Shown here: positions 22,210-32,628 of the stretch, one piece after another | Layout: every line of letters starts with the position of its first letter | Numbering within the stretch: the stretch's first letter is position 1 | Assembly (NCBI RefSeq): GCF_030269925.1 | Contig: NC_085116.1 | Span: 16,492,001 to 16,556,000, forward strand | DNA from: Bombyx mori | Lineage: Eukaryota; Arthropoda; Insecta; Lepidoptera; Bombycidae | Direction: 5' to 3' | Length of the DNA stretch: 64,000 nucleotides | The notes under the pieces: generated by a model | The model's database searches: none | Seen by the model: the letters and a program-made list of their open reading frames with translations, nothing else | What the model was told of the DNA's origin: nothing | Made by a program: the position numbers and the translations under genes

Positions 22210-23195
22210 AAATCACCAACGTTTAAATGAACCTCTGATACAATGTGACGACATTTTTTCTGCAAGGATCCACTTAAATGTACCTTTTGAGAGCAAACCC
22301 CTTCGTACTCATCCTATTCACCTCTCCTCTTCAAACTGCTCCATATTTTGCTATATTTGCGTTTTTTTTGGAAGCCTTGCTTCTTTCTTGCACCACACTG
22401 TTGAATCTGTGTGATTGCGACGACCTACGTCATCGCGTAGGATTCAATAAACGCCGTGACGTCACACGTTGCCACGACGATTAACGAAGCGGCAAAATGA
22501 CGTCGTCACCAGGCAATATCCCGAAAGATTTGATTTTTCGCATTTTTCGATTTTAGGATGGTTTTTCCATACTATTTAATTTCTAAAGGTCTCTGGACGA
22601 ATATTCGTGCTTATTTTTTGATTCCAGTTATTACTTTAATATGAGGTCAACCGTGAGTTCGTCGGTCGTAGTAAAAAACGTGAATTATCGATTGCAGAAC
22701 TAGCTTTGAGCAAACATAATGAACTATACAAGTCGCTGTAATATTGACGTTTTATTTATTCACTCATACCGCCCATATTATACTACTAATATCTAAACAC
22801 TTCTAACATTCAGCCAACCCTGAAATGCTTCACGTTTAGTTTCCTAGGAATCAAAAGCTCCATCTATATAGTTCATAATTACGGCTGTGTGACACAAAGG
22901 AACACAGGGGCTCTACGGGTCAGAGAATCCGTTGTCATGGTAACGCCAACCTTCGACACTGCGCTAACGAACACCAGGACCTCTTGTGACGTGCGCTAAA
23001 ATTTGCTGCATAATGATCTAACGATCTATTTCTGTATCAGTAACAGTCTAATAGAAATGGCGTTTGCATCTTATTTTATGTATAGTAAATATCACGAAAA
23101 TAGTCTATCAGTTTGTATCTTATATCTGGCTGGAACTGGCTGAGCATTTGGAGTGTAAGAGTATATTTTGAGGCCGATTTATCTTATATTTACTA
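22210..23195. other. No gene recognised; possible regulatory motifs
   Basis: Non-repeat-like sequence as far as I can see. It contains a perfect TGACGTCA (22457-22464) and a near-palindromic GTTGTCATGGTAAC (22931-22944), which resembles an RFX X-box with one mismatch. A 68-codon frame at 22278-22484 has no recognised motif. Confidence 0.4.
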
Positions 23196-23204
23196 CATAC
23201 AAGT

Positions 23205-23429
23205 GAGTTCGCGCGGGTAGGTACTACGACCCTGTCTATTTCTGCCGTGAAGCAGTAATGCGTTTCGGTTTGAAGGGTGGGGCAGCCGTTGTAACTAACT
23301 ATACTTGAGACCTTAGAATTTATATCTCAATGTGGTTGGCGCATTTACGTTCTAGATGGCAATGGGCTTCAGTAACCACTTGACACCAGGAGGGCTGTGA
23401 GTTCGTCCACCCATCTAAAAATAAAAAAT
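23205..23429 (+). mobile_element. Bm1 SINE, 5'-truncated
   Basis: It starts GTGAGTTCGCGCGGGTAGG and runs to CCCATCTAAAAATAAAAAA. There is a 4-base duplication in TAACTAACTATAC. Confidence 0.9.
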
Positions 23430-23788
23430 ACAAGATTTTTAATAACCTTCTCTACCATATAATATAAGCAATTTACCGTATCAGATACATTAGCAAGAAA
23501 ATTAAACGTATCAACAAAACATTTAAACTTGGTCACAAGTTACTGCGCGATTCCAAACTTTAATAACCCGACGTCGTTATTGTCGAAAACTTTTTAAATT
23601 ACGACCCGAATTTTACGTTTAGATGATCAGTTATTTAAAATTTAATGTTACGTTTTGAGGGTGTGTCGGTTTTTGCAGATTTTTAGGGACTTCACTAAGA
23701 GTGTTTAACCGCTTCATTCGAAGGGACTGCTTTGAGAAAAACGTAGATACTGCCATCGTCTCCGTTCTACCACCGTACTGTTTGATTT

Positions 23789-24028
23789 CTGGTGGTAGGA
23801 CCTCATGTGAGTCCGCACGGGTAGGTACCCCGCCTATTTCTGCCGTGAAGCAGTAATGTGTTTCGGCTTGAAGGGTGGGGCAGCCGTTGTAACTATACTG
23901 AGACCTTAGAACTTATATCTCAAGGTGGGTGGCGCATTTACGTTGTAGATGTCTATGGGCTCCAATAACCACTTAGCACCAGGTGGGCTGTGAGCTCGTC
24001 CACTCATCTAAGCAATAAAAAAAAATTC
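23789..24028 (+). mobile_element. Bm1 SINE, 5'-truncated
   Basis: It starts CTGGTGGTAGGACCTC and ends AATAAAAAAAAA. It is close to the consensus except for a missing ACCACC in GGTACCCCGCC. Confidence 0.92.
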
Positions 24029-24133
24029 TAAGCAAATTTTAGCTTTTTTGTTTTTTAAAGTCCTTGTACTGTGTCTTTTCAGAACATTTTGTCATCACAT
24101 CATAGCCAACGCTATAATCTATACTAATCTATA

Positions 24134-24568
24134 TCTATACTTAATATTATAAAGAGGAAAGATTTGTTTGTTTGTTTGTTTGTATTGAATAGGCACCGAA
24201 ACTACTGAACCGAATTTAAAAAATCTTTCACTGTTTGGAAGCTAAACTATTCTCGAGTGACATAGGCTATAATAACCTTTTTTGAAAAATTTAGGGATCC
24301 TTTCCAAAACTCCAATAATGTAACCCAAGGAGTAAATTCCTAAAATATTCTTTACATCGCGTGCCCTGCAAAATCTATTCATGATAGAATAAAATAATGT
24401 ACTACGACTTTGTAGAACACATTATTATTTACAAAAACTGTCTCAACAGCATATGTCTAACTATTATAGTTATGCCGTAAAAGTGTTATTTTATTTTTAA
24501 AAAAAACAGCGTCAAATATTGCTGAAATCGTTTTTAAAGACCCGAGCGGAGCCGGAGCTGGCCGCTAG
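24134..24568 (+). mobile_element. Helitron family C (Lep1-like), complete
   Basis: It begins TCTATACTTAATATTATAAA (after A) and ends GAGCTGGCCGCTAG (before T). GC-rich inverted segments (CCGAGCGGAGCCGG) just before CTAG can form the terminator hairpin. It is 435 bases long and non-coding. A GTTT-type microsatellite (TTTGTTTGTTTG) lies near the 5' end. Two diverged relatives lie in tandem at 57797-58510. From memory this resembles the lepidopteran Lep1 Helitrons. Confidence 0.8.
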
Positions 24569-25044
24569 TAAATTATATTTATAAACATTCCCCGGGACCT
24601 ATGAAATGTTTCTCTCCAAGATTTGAAGTTTCAAGGTAGCGACATGGTTGTGCCCGGTTATAGCTAATGCCTATTACTGGTAGTAGCTTCTTAGCATCAG
24701 ATACTAGCGTTGGCCATGGTGTAAGCTTGGATAAAAGGCACAGAAACTCAATCCTCAAACGTTGACTTCGGATGTCGCCGCTGTTATGCTAATTTCCGGT
24801 GCAAACTTCGCAGTGAAGTAGTCTTGTACGCTTGGGCGTGTGAATACCAATTGTCTGACTGCGGTTAAGAATTGTTCTTATATATCGGGCTGGTATGTTA
24901 TATATTTCATATTATTACTTGTAATAAGCTTCTGATACATTTTTAGACTGGGCGAACCGTGAATTCTTCTGCCCATATCTGTCAAATAAAAACATGGGAC
25001 CCTGAAAAATAGGACAGTGTTGTGAGGCCGCGAGTTGGTTCTAG

Positions 25045-25165
25045 CTTCTTGTTACGATGTCATCTCAGCCTGTCCACTGTCCATTGCTGAACATAGGCCT
25101 CTCCAAGTGATCTTTCCATGGAGGTATTTAGCCTACTGTACCACGCTGGCTAGACGGGTTGGTAC
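25045..25165 (-). pseudogene. LINE 3' end fragment
   Basis: The minus strand reads GGCCTATGTTCAGCAATGGA, giving a GLCSAMDSGQA-type ending like the C-terminus of several insect LINE reverse transcriptases. A related GGCCTATGTCCAGCAGTGGA lies at 42383-42402 on the plus strand. The fragment is very short and the clade is unassigned. Confidence 0.5.
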
Positions 25166-25426
25166 AGGTTTAATTTTGAGTTTTCCTTCTCTTGTACTGA
25201 TGTTTTGTGCATATTCCCTTAGAACCGTCTTACGACTCCCTGGGATAGTATAGTAGTTACGATGTACGTAAGTAGATTTTACATGGTCTCTTTTCGTTTT
25301 CTAGTCAAGAGCTGTTCCAACTTTTATTGCTTCCCGTTTATTATGAGGAAAATCGGTATCATTGTTGGCTATGAGAATCGATAAAAACAATTTCATGAAC
25401 CATGCATCAATATTCATAATCTGTAT

Positions 25427-25601
25427 TTTTTTTTATTGCCCTTCTAGGCAGATGAGTACACGGCCCACCTGATGGTGAGTGGTTACCGTCGCCCATGGAC
25501 TTCAGCAATGCCAGGGCAGAGCCAAGCCGCTGCCTACCGCTTAATACTCTCCGCAAGCCTCGTTTGAAGAAGGACATGTCATAGCGCTCGGGAAACATTG
25601 T
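25427..25601 (-). pseudogene. CR1-like LINE 3' end
   Basis: The minus strand encodes MFPERYDMSFFKRGL, then GRQRLGSALAL, followed by the 3' UTR and an A tail (T's at 25428-25436). It corresponds to the last 170 bases of the copy at 46612-47104. It is severely 5'-truncated. Confidence 0.85.
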
Positions 25602-26518
25602 CAGAAATAAATAAAGTTTGTATACAGGTGTACAAAAAAAATTCGATGCAATTATTATTTGATACGCAGGCCTGTAGCCTAGTAATTTGAGATATTATTA
25701 GATTTTTTTTCTCAAACTTATAACCTCGAGGGATACACAGGCATGATGGATGTATATTTTGATGAATGCGAAACCTTAGGGATCAGAAGTGTATTAGGGA
25801 AATACAGCTTTAAGTGTTTGAGTAAATTTTACAATGATGTACGACTTTTGGGAGTGAGAGAGACATCAAATAACTAAAAGCTGTGCTTACATGGTAATAA
25901 TAGTTAACAATATCCTTCGATTTTTTGATTAATTAGAATACGATCTTACTACTAGATCATTTTCTCATAGGCATATTCCTAGGATTATTCAAAGTGAAAA
26001 TCATTCATGAACTACATTGTGCGTGATATTTATTATACATATATACAATTAGGTACTTCAGAGTGAATAAACAATAAAAGGCTTAACTGCGTTTTCTGTT
26101 ATATATATTTATATAATAAGAAAACAACATTTAAAGCCAAAACATTTAAAAAATAATATTAAATTAATATAACAATCTGAACTTTCTTTTTATTGAATGA
26201 ATGACACTGAAGAAAACTAATAAGCTGAATATAAAAAAATGTGTTATTGTTACTAAATTCTTGAGACAAATTGAATCAAATAAGTTCAGGGAAATGCGCT
26301 TCCCCTAACATGAATGTGTTTGGCGCCAAAGAAGATTTACTGTTATTTCTCTGGGTGTGGAATACTGATCAGCACGGAGAATGATGTAGCGCAGTTATTT
26401 GGTGATGATGTAATAACAGTTTGCGGTATGTGGTCCTTACTGTTTTTGGTCTTCGCAGTTTTGTTGGACAATGAAATTTAATGTTTTCTTAATTTTCATT
26501 TATTTATTCTAATTAATA

Positions 26519-26937
26519 AAAAAAAAAAACACGTAGGCATTCGGGGACTGCCGCGGCAAAACTATTGCATAGCATTTTTTATCAACTTATGCAATCATAA
26601 TTAGACAATAATAATTTCATATTAAAACAATAATAAAATAAGACCACGCTATATTTATAAACATTAACAAAAGCAAAACAAAAATACTGTCCCCTACACA
26701 CTCATAAGCTAGACCGCGCGAGAGAGAGATGGGCAGACTTTTCATGATGCGCATGTAGTGCGACGTCACACAGCGCGCTTATTCACAAACACTACACAAG
26801 CGCAACGTGTGAATGTGTTGAACGCGAGCTGTATGTTAGGCGGAGTGGGAGTGTTAGATTTTATTTTCGTTACGGAATTTCTTGATTCGGTCGCCATGCT
26901 CAAAGCCCGCGATAAAAGCTATGCAATAGCTTAAAAA
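26519..26937. mobile_element. 400-bp GC-richer repeat, copy 1 of 2
   Basis: It closely matches 36840-37265 in the same orientation. Near the ends CTATTGCATAGC (left) and GCTATGCAATAGC (right) are inverted. Internal landmarks are CGGGGACTGCCGCGG, ATAAGACCACGCTATATTTA, CCGCGCGAGAGAGAGATG and TGATTCGGTCGCC. There is no ORF. I could not find a target duplication or assign a superfamily. Confidence 0.7.
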
Positions 26938-27660
26938 AACTAGGAAAAATCTTGGTAGTTCAAAATGAATTATCGATCCGTTTCATCTATTACAATTACA
27001 ATATACACTGACTGAATATTAAAGAATATTTTATATTGTACTTATCTTACGCGGCGAGATTTAGTAGATAATATTAAATATCTAACATTAGGTATCTAAA
27101 AATTAAAAGTTTCAGTTCAGTACTAATAGTACAACCATGTTGCAAATATAAGGAGGAGGAGGAGGAGGAGCGACATTAGAAACCTTTTTTTTTAATATTC
27201 GGTAATGCGGTATTATTTTTTTCGTGATTTGCTGAGATATTATGAATTTGTAATGTGAAATTGTTGAGGAGATTATTCAATGCGAAATCTTTAAGCGAAA
27301 GTGTTTGTTGAAGCAACTACATTGAAAAATATTTTTGAACATTTTTTGGGATTCAGAAATCCTTAATTCGACGAGGGAGTTCGGGGATTTCTTTTGTTTT
27401 TAATGAATATATTAAATATTATGATAACCATAAATTACATAGAATGTAAATAATAACAGACATCTTTTAGAATGGAAAACGATTAGGTTGTAACTGTGAT
27501 TCACGTAGCGAAATTTACGAGAAAAAAATAATTAATTCGGAATTTGGAATTCGTAATAGCGTGTATGTAGCCATAGTGATTTTAGATTTATTAACCAACA
27601 TAAATTAGATTTGTATTACGGAATTTTTTATTTTATAATCTTATTTTTATTTATATAATG

Positions 27661-27824
27661 TAGAGGGGGAAGAGGTCGACCGAAGAAGACATGGATGGAG
27701 TGTGTGAATGACGATATGAGAGAGAGAGGAGTGAGTGTTGACATGACGGCTGATAGAAGAGAATGCAAGAGAAAAATTAACTGTGCCGACCCCACCTAGT
27801 GGGATAAGGTGGAGAAAAAGAAGA
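27661..27824 (+). pseudogene. LINE C-terminal fragment, host of nested insertion
   Basis: An uninterrupted frame (27668-27799) reads GRGRPKKTWMECVNDDM, then GVSVDMTADRREC and ends CADPT-stop. The GRP-x-TW start and W/C-rich tail are the C-terminus of a non-LTR reverse transcriptase. A short UTR and AAAAAGAAGA tail follow. A diverged paralogue is at 42476-42635. An 18-base TSD (ATTTTTATTTATATAATG) lies at 27643-27660, and its partner is at 32999-33016, beyond the intact LINE that later inserted into the tail. The clade (RTE-like?) is not certain. Confidence 0.8.
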
Positions 27825-28068
27825 TTTTTTTTTTTTTTTTATGATTGAAAGTTTACTGGTGGCCCGAAGGCCTTTCCAGTTTCACCAGGACAGGTGGGCG
27901 AGCAAAGGCTCAGCCAAGAGGGGTGGGATTTGCTAACAACTGCCCGAGCGCCTCCGAAGGAGACCTAACAACTCAAGAGCAATTGTTTCGCGAATGAATC
28001 TACTACCGGATCGGAATCGCGACCCGCTGAGAAGATCCGGCGAGAAACTCAGCGGGCTGATGCATGGG

Positions 28069-30951
28069 TTAGGTTGCACGTCGACCTCTTTGTCGAGTTC
28101 GACGAGTACGGTTACCGGGGTCCCTAAGCCTGCCCCTAGTATTAGAGCTGAAGGCATCTAATGCAAAGGTTATTGGATCTGATGGATCCGTAAGGACGTG
28201 TCTAGGGCGTCGACGGTGACTGGCTCCTGCATGATCAGGATTCGGGGAGTAGTCAGCGGCGGCAACGATAAGGCGATTATCATGACGCATAGCCTTATCG
28301 AAGTATCGTTCCGACGCTGACTTCATGTATTTCCGAATTGATTCGAGGCCCAGGTCGTCGTGTAGGTCAACGTTCCTCACGAACCACGGAGCCCCGACAG
28401 CTAACCTGCAAAAGCGGGATTGTAGGGATTGGAGGGTGTCTATGTGTGTGCGGGCCGCGTGAGCGAACACCACACTCGCGTAAGTCATGACGGGCCTTAT
28501 GCAAGTTTTGTAAAGTGTCACCTTGTTCCGAAGGGACATTTTACTCCGCTTACAGATCATGGGGTAGAGTCTACCGAGAATAAACGCGGCACGGTCACGG
28601 ACTGATTTTATATGCGGGCGGAATGTCATCGATGCATCCAGGGTAACGCCCAGGTACTTGACCTTCCTGGCCCAGGGTATGGGTTGTCTAAAGAGAGTAA
28701 TCGGGGGTGTGAGATTCCTCCTCCTAATCCGGGAGGAAATCCGTGTGGAGCTTCCCCTCTGAAATAGCACCGCAGTACTTTTCGCTGGGTTGATGTCTAT
28801 GCGCCATTTTCGGAACCACTGTCCTAGGGCTAGGGCTGCGCTCTGAAGCTTCTTCGCGATTAGGGACTTATTTCTACTAGAATAGTAAACAGTCGTGTCG
28901 TCGGCGAATAAAGCTAAATGGGTCGGCGGCGACCGGGGAATATCGTTGACGAATAAGCTAAATAGGAGGGGTGAGAGGACAGAGCCTTGCGGGACTCCAG
29001 CTGTGAGAGGTCGTGGGGAGGAGCGGGTTCCCTCGACTCGATATCGAAAAGAGCGGTTCGACAAGAAGTCCCGTATGATGAGCACGAGACTATCCGGCAC
29101 GCCCATGTTGAATAGTTTGAAAATCAAACCATTGTGCCAGACTTTGTCGAACGCTTTTGCGACGTCGAAGAAGAGAGCTCCCGTGTATAACGGTTTTGGT
29201 CGATTAAGCCCCACAAGAATGTGCTCCGTGAGGCGGTGCACCTGTTGAACGCATGAGTGATTTGTACGGAATCCGAATTGTTCATCGATAAGAATGCCCT
29301 TGGATGAGACGAAGTCTCTGAGGCGTTTGTAGAGCAGACGCTCATACAGTTTGCCTAGAGACATGAGGAGGCTAATCGGGCGGTAGCTCGTCGGATGATT
29401 TTTTGGTTTACCGGGTTTATGTATGCCGATAACGTCCGCTTCTTTCCACACCGCGGGAAAGATACAGTTCGCCATAGCGGCATTGAAAATAGATGCCAAC
29501 ATCACGATGAGTTGGACGGGTAGAAGTTTAATAACGCGGTTGGATATACCGTCGGAACCGGGAGCCTTGCGAGGACGTAGGTCTTTGATCAAGTCTTTAA
29601 CTTCCATCGGGGTGACGGGTGGTAACGCATCCGAGGGTGGCAAGGAGGCTCTGCGTTCTACCTCACTGTCTACTAATTCTACATGAACCGGGTCCACGGA
29701 TTGAGTGCTCGGCGTGCACTGGGTTTGCAATGTATCGGCCAGCAGCTCTGCTTTTTCATCATCATCTAACGCCGCGAGTCGGCCTGAGGGGCCTACGAAC
29801 GGGGGCATAGTTACTACCGTATCCGATTTGAGAGTACGAGCTAAGCGGTAGTAAGACCTTTGAGAGGGCGCGAGTCCTTCTAAGAAATCAGACCATCTGG
29901 CATCTCGGACTTCGGTGATGCGAGACTTTACGTCGCGTTGTAGGGCACGCATTCGAATACGATTTTCCGCGGTAGGATACCTATCGTACGCACGGATCGA
30001 GGCGTTCTTAGCTCTAAGGAGTTCCCTAATATCGTCGGGCAATTTGAAGCGGTGAAGGAAGTCCTCCGCTACAACTTGCTTCGATGACCTATCTAATGTC
30101 GAGGTGATGTGTGACGTTACGATGTCTATGGCTTCAGCGGTATCCTGAGGAGACGGGATAGAGTCCGGACTAAACGGAAGCGATGGTGGATCAGATTCAG
30201 CCAGGCTGATGCCCAGCGTGTGCCAATCCACCACAGTCCTCGTGACGGGAACGGAATCGGGAGCGCGACCGAGCTTCATAACGACGGGACGGTGGTCTGA
30301 ATCTAACTCTGAAACTACTTCGATCGAGTGTAAGCGCAGAGTTACGTTTTTTAATAACGCTATGTCGAGTATATCCGGGCGATGCGCGATATTTAGCGGG
30401 TAGTGAGTCGGGGTTTGCGGAGCGACGATATCGAAGGCGAGATCATCGACTAACGCGTCAAGCCGCCTGCCATTCGGGGTTGTGGTGTGTGAGTTCCACC
30501 TGATGTGTTTACAATTTAGGTCGCCCGCCAGAATGACAGAGCTCCCCATACCGAGCAGCGCCTCGATATCACTGCTTAGAACGATCTTATCCGGTGGAAG
30601 ATAAACGGACGCGATAACGATCGGCGCGTGTCCCGTCAGTGAGATTCGGCACACTGATGCTTCGATATTAGCGAGCGCGGGAGGATCGAGCGGGACGCAA
30701 TGCAGGGCTCTTCTATAGTAAATGACGGTACCACCACCACGGGCAGAGAGCCTGTCGTTCCTGACCATGTTATAGTTCGCGATTTTAGGGTCACGGCGCG
30801 CGGGCTTAAGTAGGGTCTCCTGCACTAAAAAGATATCAATTTGGTGGTCACGCAAAAAGTCAGAAACCTGATCACGTTGATTTGCGAGACCGTAAGCGTT
30901 AAAAAATCCTATCGTTACGGATAGGGGCTTTATTCTACTTATATACGCCAT
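28069..30951 (-). CDS. LINE ORF2: endonuclease and reverse transcriptase
   Basis: 960 residues, intact. Residues 1-225 form an apurinic/apyrimidinic-type endonuclease: N18 in FFNAYG, QET with E45, VYLPP (117-121), GDLN with D144 and N146, D193/D196 and the SDH triad end (218-220). Residues about 455-760 form the reverse transcriptase: KAPGSDG (462-468), SYRPISLL (522-529), the DVAKAFDKVW motif (596-605), GVPQGSVLSPLLF (652-664) and catalytic FADD (682-685). A C-terminal region with RRRPRHVLTDPSDP follows, with no RNase H. The protein would nick target DNA and copy its own RNA there (target-primed reverse transcription). The ATG lies 3 bases after the ORF1 stop and in the same frame. All catalytic residues I can check are present, so the copy could be functional. 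Confidence 0.97.
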   Translation of the reverse strand: MAYISRIKPLSVTIGFFNAYGLANQRDQVSDFLRDHQIDIFLVQETLLKPARRDPKIANYNMVRNDRLSARGGGTVIYYRRALHCVPLDPPALANIEASVCRISLTGHAPIVIASVYLPPDKIVLSSDIEALLGMGSSVILAGDLNCKHIRWNSHTTTPNGRRLDALVDDLAFDIVAPQTPTHYPLNIAHRPDILDIALLKNVTLRLHSIEVVSELDSDHRPVVMKLGRAPDSVPVTRTVVDWHTLGISLAESDPPSLPFSPDSIPSPQDTAEAIDIVTSHITSTLDRSSKQVVAEDFLHRFKLPDDIRELLRAKNASIRAYDRYPTAENRIRMRALQRDVKSRITEVRDARWSDFLEGLAPSQRSYYRLARTLKSDTVVTMPPFVGPSGRLAALDDDEKAELLADTLQTQCTPSTQSVDPVHVELVDSEVERRASLPPSDALPPVTPMEVKDLIKDLRPRKAPGSDGISNRVIKLLPVQLIVMLASIFNAAMANCIFPAVWKEADVIGIHKPGKPKNHPTSYRPISLLMSLGKLYERLLYKRLRDFVSSKGILIDEQFGFRTNHSCVQQVHRLTEHILVGLNRPKPLYTGALFFDVAKAFDKVWHNGLIFKLFNMGVPDSLVLIIRDFLSNRSFRYRVEGTRSSPRPLTAGVPQGSVLSPLLFSLFVNDIPRSPPTHLALFADDTTVYYSSRNKSLIAKKLQSAALALGQWFRKWRIDINPAKSTAVLFQRGSSTRISSRIRRRNLTPPITLFRQPIPWARKVKYLGVTLDASMTFRPHIKSVRDRAAFILGRLYPMICKRSKMSLRNKVTLYKTCIRPVMTYASVVFAHAARTHIDTLQSLQSRFCRLAVGAPWFVRNVDLHDDLGLESIRKYMKSASERYFDKAMRHDNRLIVAAADYSPNPDHAGASHRRRPRHVLTDPSDPITFALDAFSSNTRGRLRDPGNRTRRTRQRGRRAT

Positions 30952-30954
30952 TGA

Positions 30955-32628
30955 TTACCGGCGGAGTGAGGGGAGGACGTACGTATTTAATGACGCGTAT
31001 ACGTCGGCGTATTCCTGCACAACGGCGATAAAGTGTTGTGCAGTGGAGGCAGCGCGAATGGCGTCGCCCAAAGCGTTAACGCGCTCAAAGTTGATCGACT
31101 GAAAGAAGTCGATCGCTAAAGCGAGATTGTCGGACGCGGTCGGAGGGCAAGTCGCGGGAGAGGGACGAGTCGCGGGGGCGGGACGAATCGCGGAGGAGGG
31201 AGTTGTAGCCGTGTTCGTGTACGGCAGCGGTTTTGCCCAGGCCGAGACACTGGGCACCGCCGCCGGAACGAACGCTGGCTTAGCCTGCGACGCAGAGGGT
31301 GCCGAGGCTTTGATGTCTGGGCCGGAAGCTCGGAGGCGGTTTTGGCGGGCGACGCGGCGATTTATTTTAGGGGCTCGGGGGCAACCACGGTAATTCGCGG
31401 GGTGACCCTGTGTTCGACACAGGACGTAGCTAGGCGGTTCCGTCGCGGTTTTTTGGTCGCGAGCGCAGAGGGCCGTGGCGTGATCGCCCAAACACTTAAC
31501 ACATCGGGCGCGCGCGTGACAGTTACGGGAAGAGTGCCCGTACAATTGACAGTTATGGCACTGGCTAGGAGTGCCTTTTTTATGGGGGGCTTCGACAGCG
31601 ATACCAGAGAGCCTACAGACGGTCTGTGTGTTAAAGATTTTCTTACCCTCGGGGGTAGGCTGGAGAGCGACTAGAACCATATTATATGGCTCCCTACCGC
31701 GACCGGTGTGCATACGGTGCACAGAATTCACTGGTAGGCCTTGTTCTAACAGGTCGGCTTTTACGAGCTCTACATCTAACTCTTTAGGGATTCCGCGTAT
31801 TACAACGCGGAGTTCGCGCTCCTCCTGGAGCGTATACGTATGGAAACTTATACGCTCCTTACGGAGGTAAGAAGAGAGGGCCCTATGGTCGTCGGGTGTT
31901 TGAACCTTAATTTGAATGCCGTTCGCGAGGTTACGGGCATTCGTGAAATTTATATTTTTGGCCTTAAGGGCCAGGCAAACTCGATCCCAAGCTGCCTTCT
32001 CCTGAAGGATAACCGGGGGAGGGGTCTGGGTTTTATTTTGTGCCACCGGACGCGGCGACGGAGTGGCACGGGCTGGGGGCGCAACGGGAGTCTGAGGGCG
32101 GGGGCGCGACGCGTTCACGGCTTTGCTAATTTTAGCGGCCGCGGGAGCTCGAGACTCCGCGGCACGCTTCTTACCCTTCTGTACCAGGGTGAATCCATCC
32201 GTCGATGAGGCGGGGGCGAGGTCGACCTCCATGTCCGAGTCAGAGTCGGAGCACGAGGAGGCGGGTGCAGGCGACCTACGAGCAAGTGTAGGTGTTTTAG
32301 AGGGCGCGACGGAGGCCGCGCATGATCGCTCAGCTGAAACGATGGTCACGGCGGACGACGCAGCAGCTTTTCTCGCCAGTATAGGCGACACGGGAGCGGC
32401 AGGCACGACAGAGGCTGCGGTGCTCAATGCAGAAGCTCTGCACGCAGGTACAGGCGACGCAGGAGCAGCGAGCGCGGCGGAGTCCTCGAGAGGGCTCGCA
32501 GTGTGATTGGCCTTGAAGGCCAAAAACTCCGAGGCGAGCTGTGGGTGGCGAAGTCGGAGGAATTCCGCGAATACAGCGTCCATGATCGCTGAGTACCCAG
32601 GTGGGGCGGCCCCGGGTCTTGAAAACAC
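30955..32628 (-). CDS. LINE ORF1: gag-like RNA-binding protein
   Basis: 557 residues. The first 200 are Ala/Ser/Pro-rich and of low complexity, with an acidic SDSDSDMEVD patch (127-136) and GFTLVQKGKKR (145-155), a motif common in Jockey ORF1 proteins. Residues about 215-345 hold an RRM-like/PRE-C2HC gag region (LRVVIRGIPKEL, 273-284). Zinc knuckles follow: CHNCQLYGHSSRNC (C357, C360, H365, C370) and CVKCLGDHATALC (C376, C379, H383, C388). In the third, YVLCRTQGHPANYRGC, the first cysteine is Tyr401. The role by family is to coat LINE RNA. The chosen start at 32628 is the first ATG of the frame; the ATG at residue 16 (MDAVF) is an alternative. Confidence 0.93.
   Translation of the reverse strand: MFSRPGAAPPGYSAIMDAVFAEFLRLRHPQLASEFLAFKANHTASPLEDSAALAAPASPVPACRASALSTAASVVPAAPVSPILARKAAASSAVTIVSAERSCAASVAPSKTPTLARRSPAPASSCSDSDSDMEVDLAPASSTDGFTLVQKGKKRAAESRAPAAAKISKAVNASRPRPQTPVAPPARATPSPRPVAQNKTQTPPPVILQEKAAWDRVCLALKAKNINFTNARNLANGIQIKVQTPDDHRALSSYLRKERISFHTYTLQEERELRVVIRGIPKELDVELVKADLLEQGLPVNSVHRMHTGRGREPYNMVLVALQPTPEGKKIFNTQTVCRLSGIAVEAPHKKGTPSQCHNCQLYGHSSRNCHARARCVKCLGDHATALCARDQKTATEPPSYVLCRTQGHPANYRGCPRAPKINRRVARQNRLRASGPDIKASAPSASQAKPAFVPAAVPSVSAWAKPLPYTNTATTPSSAIRPAPATRPSPATCPPTASDNLALAIDFFQSINFERVNALGDAIRAASTAQHFIAVVQEYADVYASLNTYVLPSLRR

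Noticed and set aside
27149..27170. GGA-repeat run as a functional element
   Set aside because: A simple microsatellite with nothing around it to suggest a role.
31127..32506. Several plus-strand frames of 88-127 codons
   Set aside because: They are antisense shadows of LINE ORF1, arising from its high GC content; no motif and no initiation context of their own.
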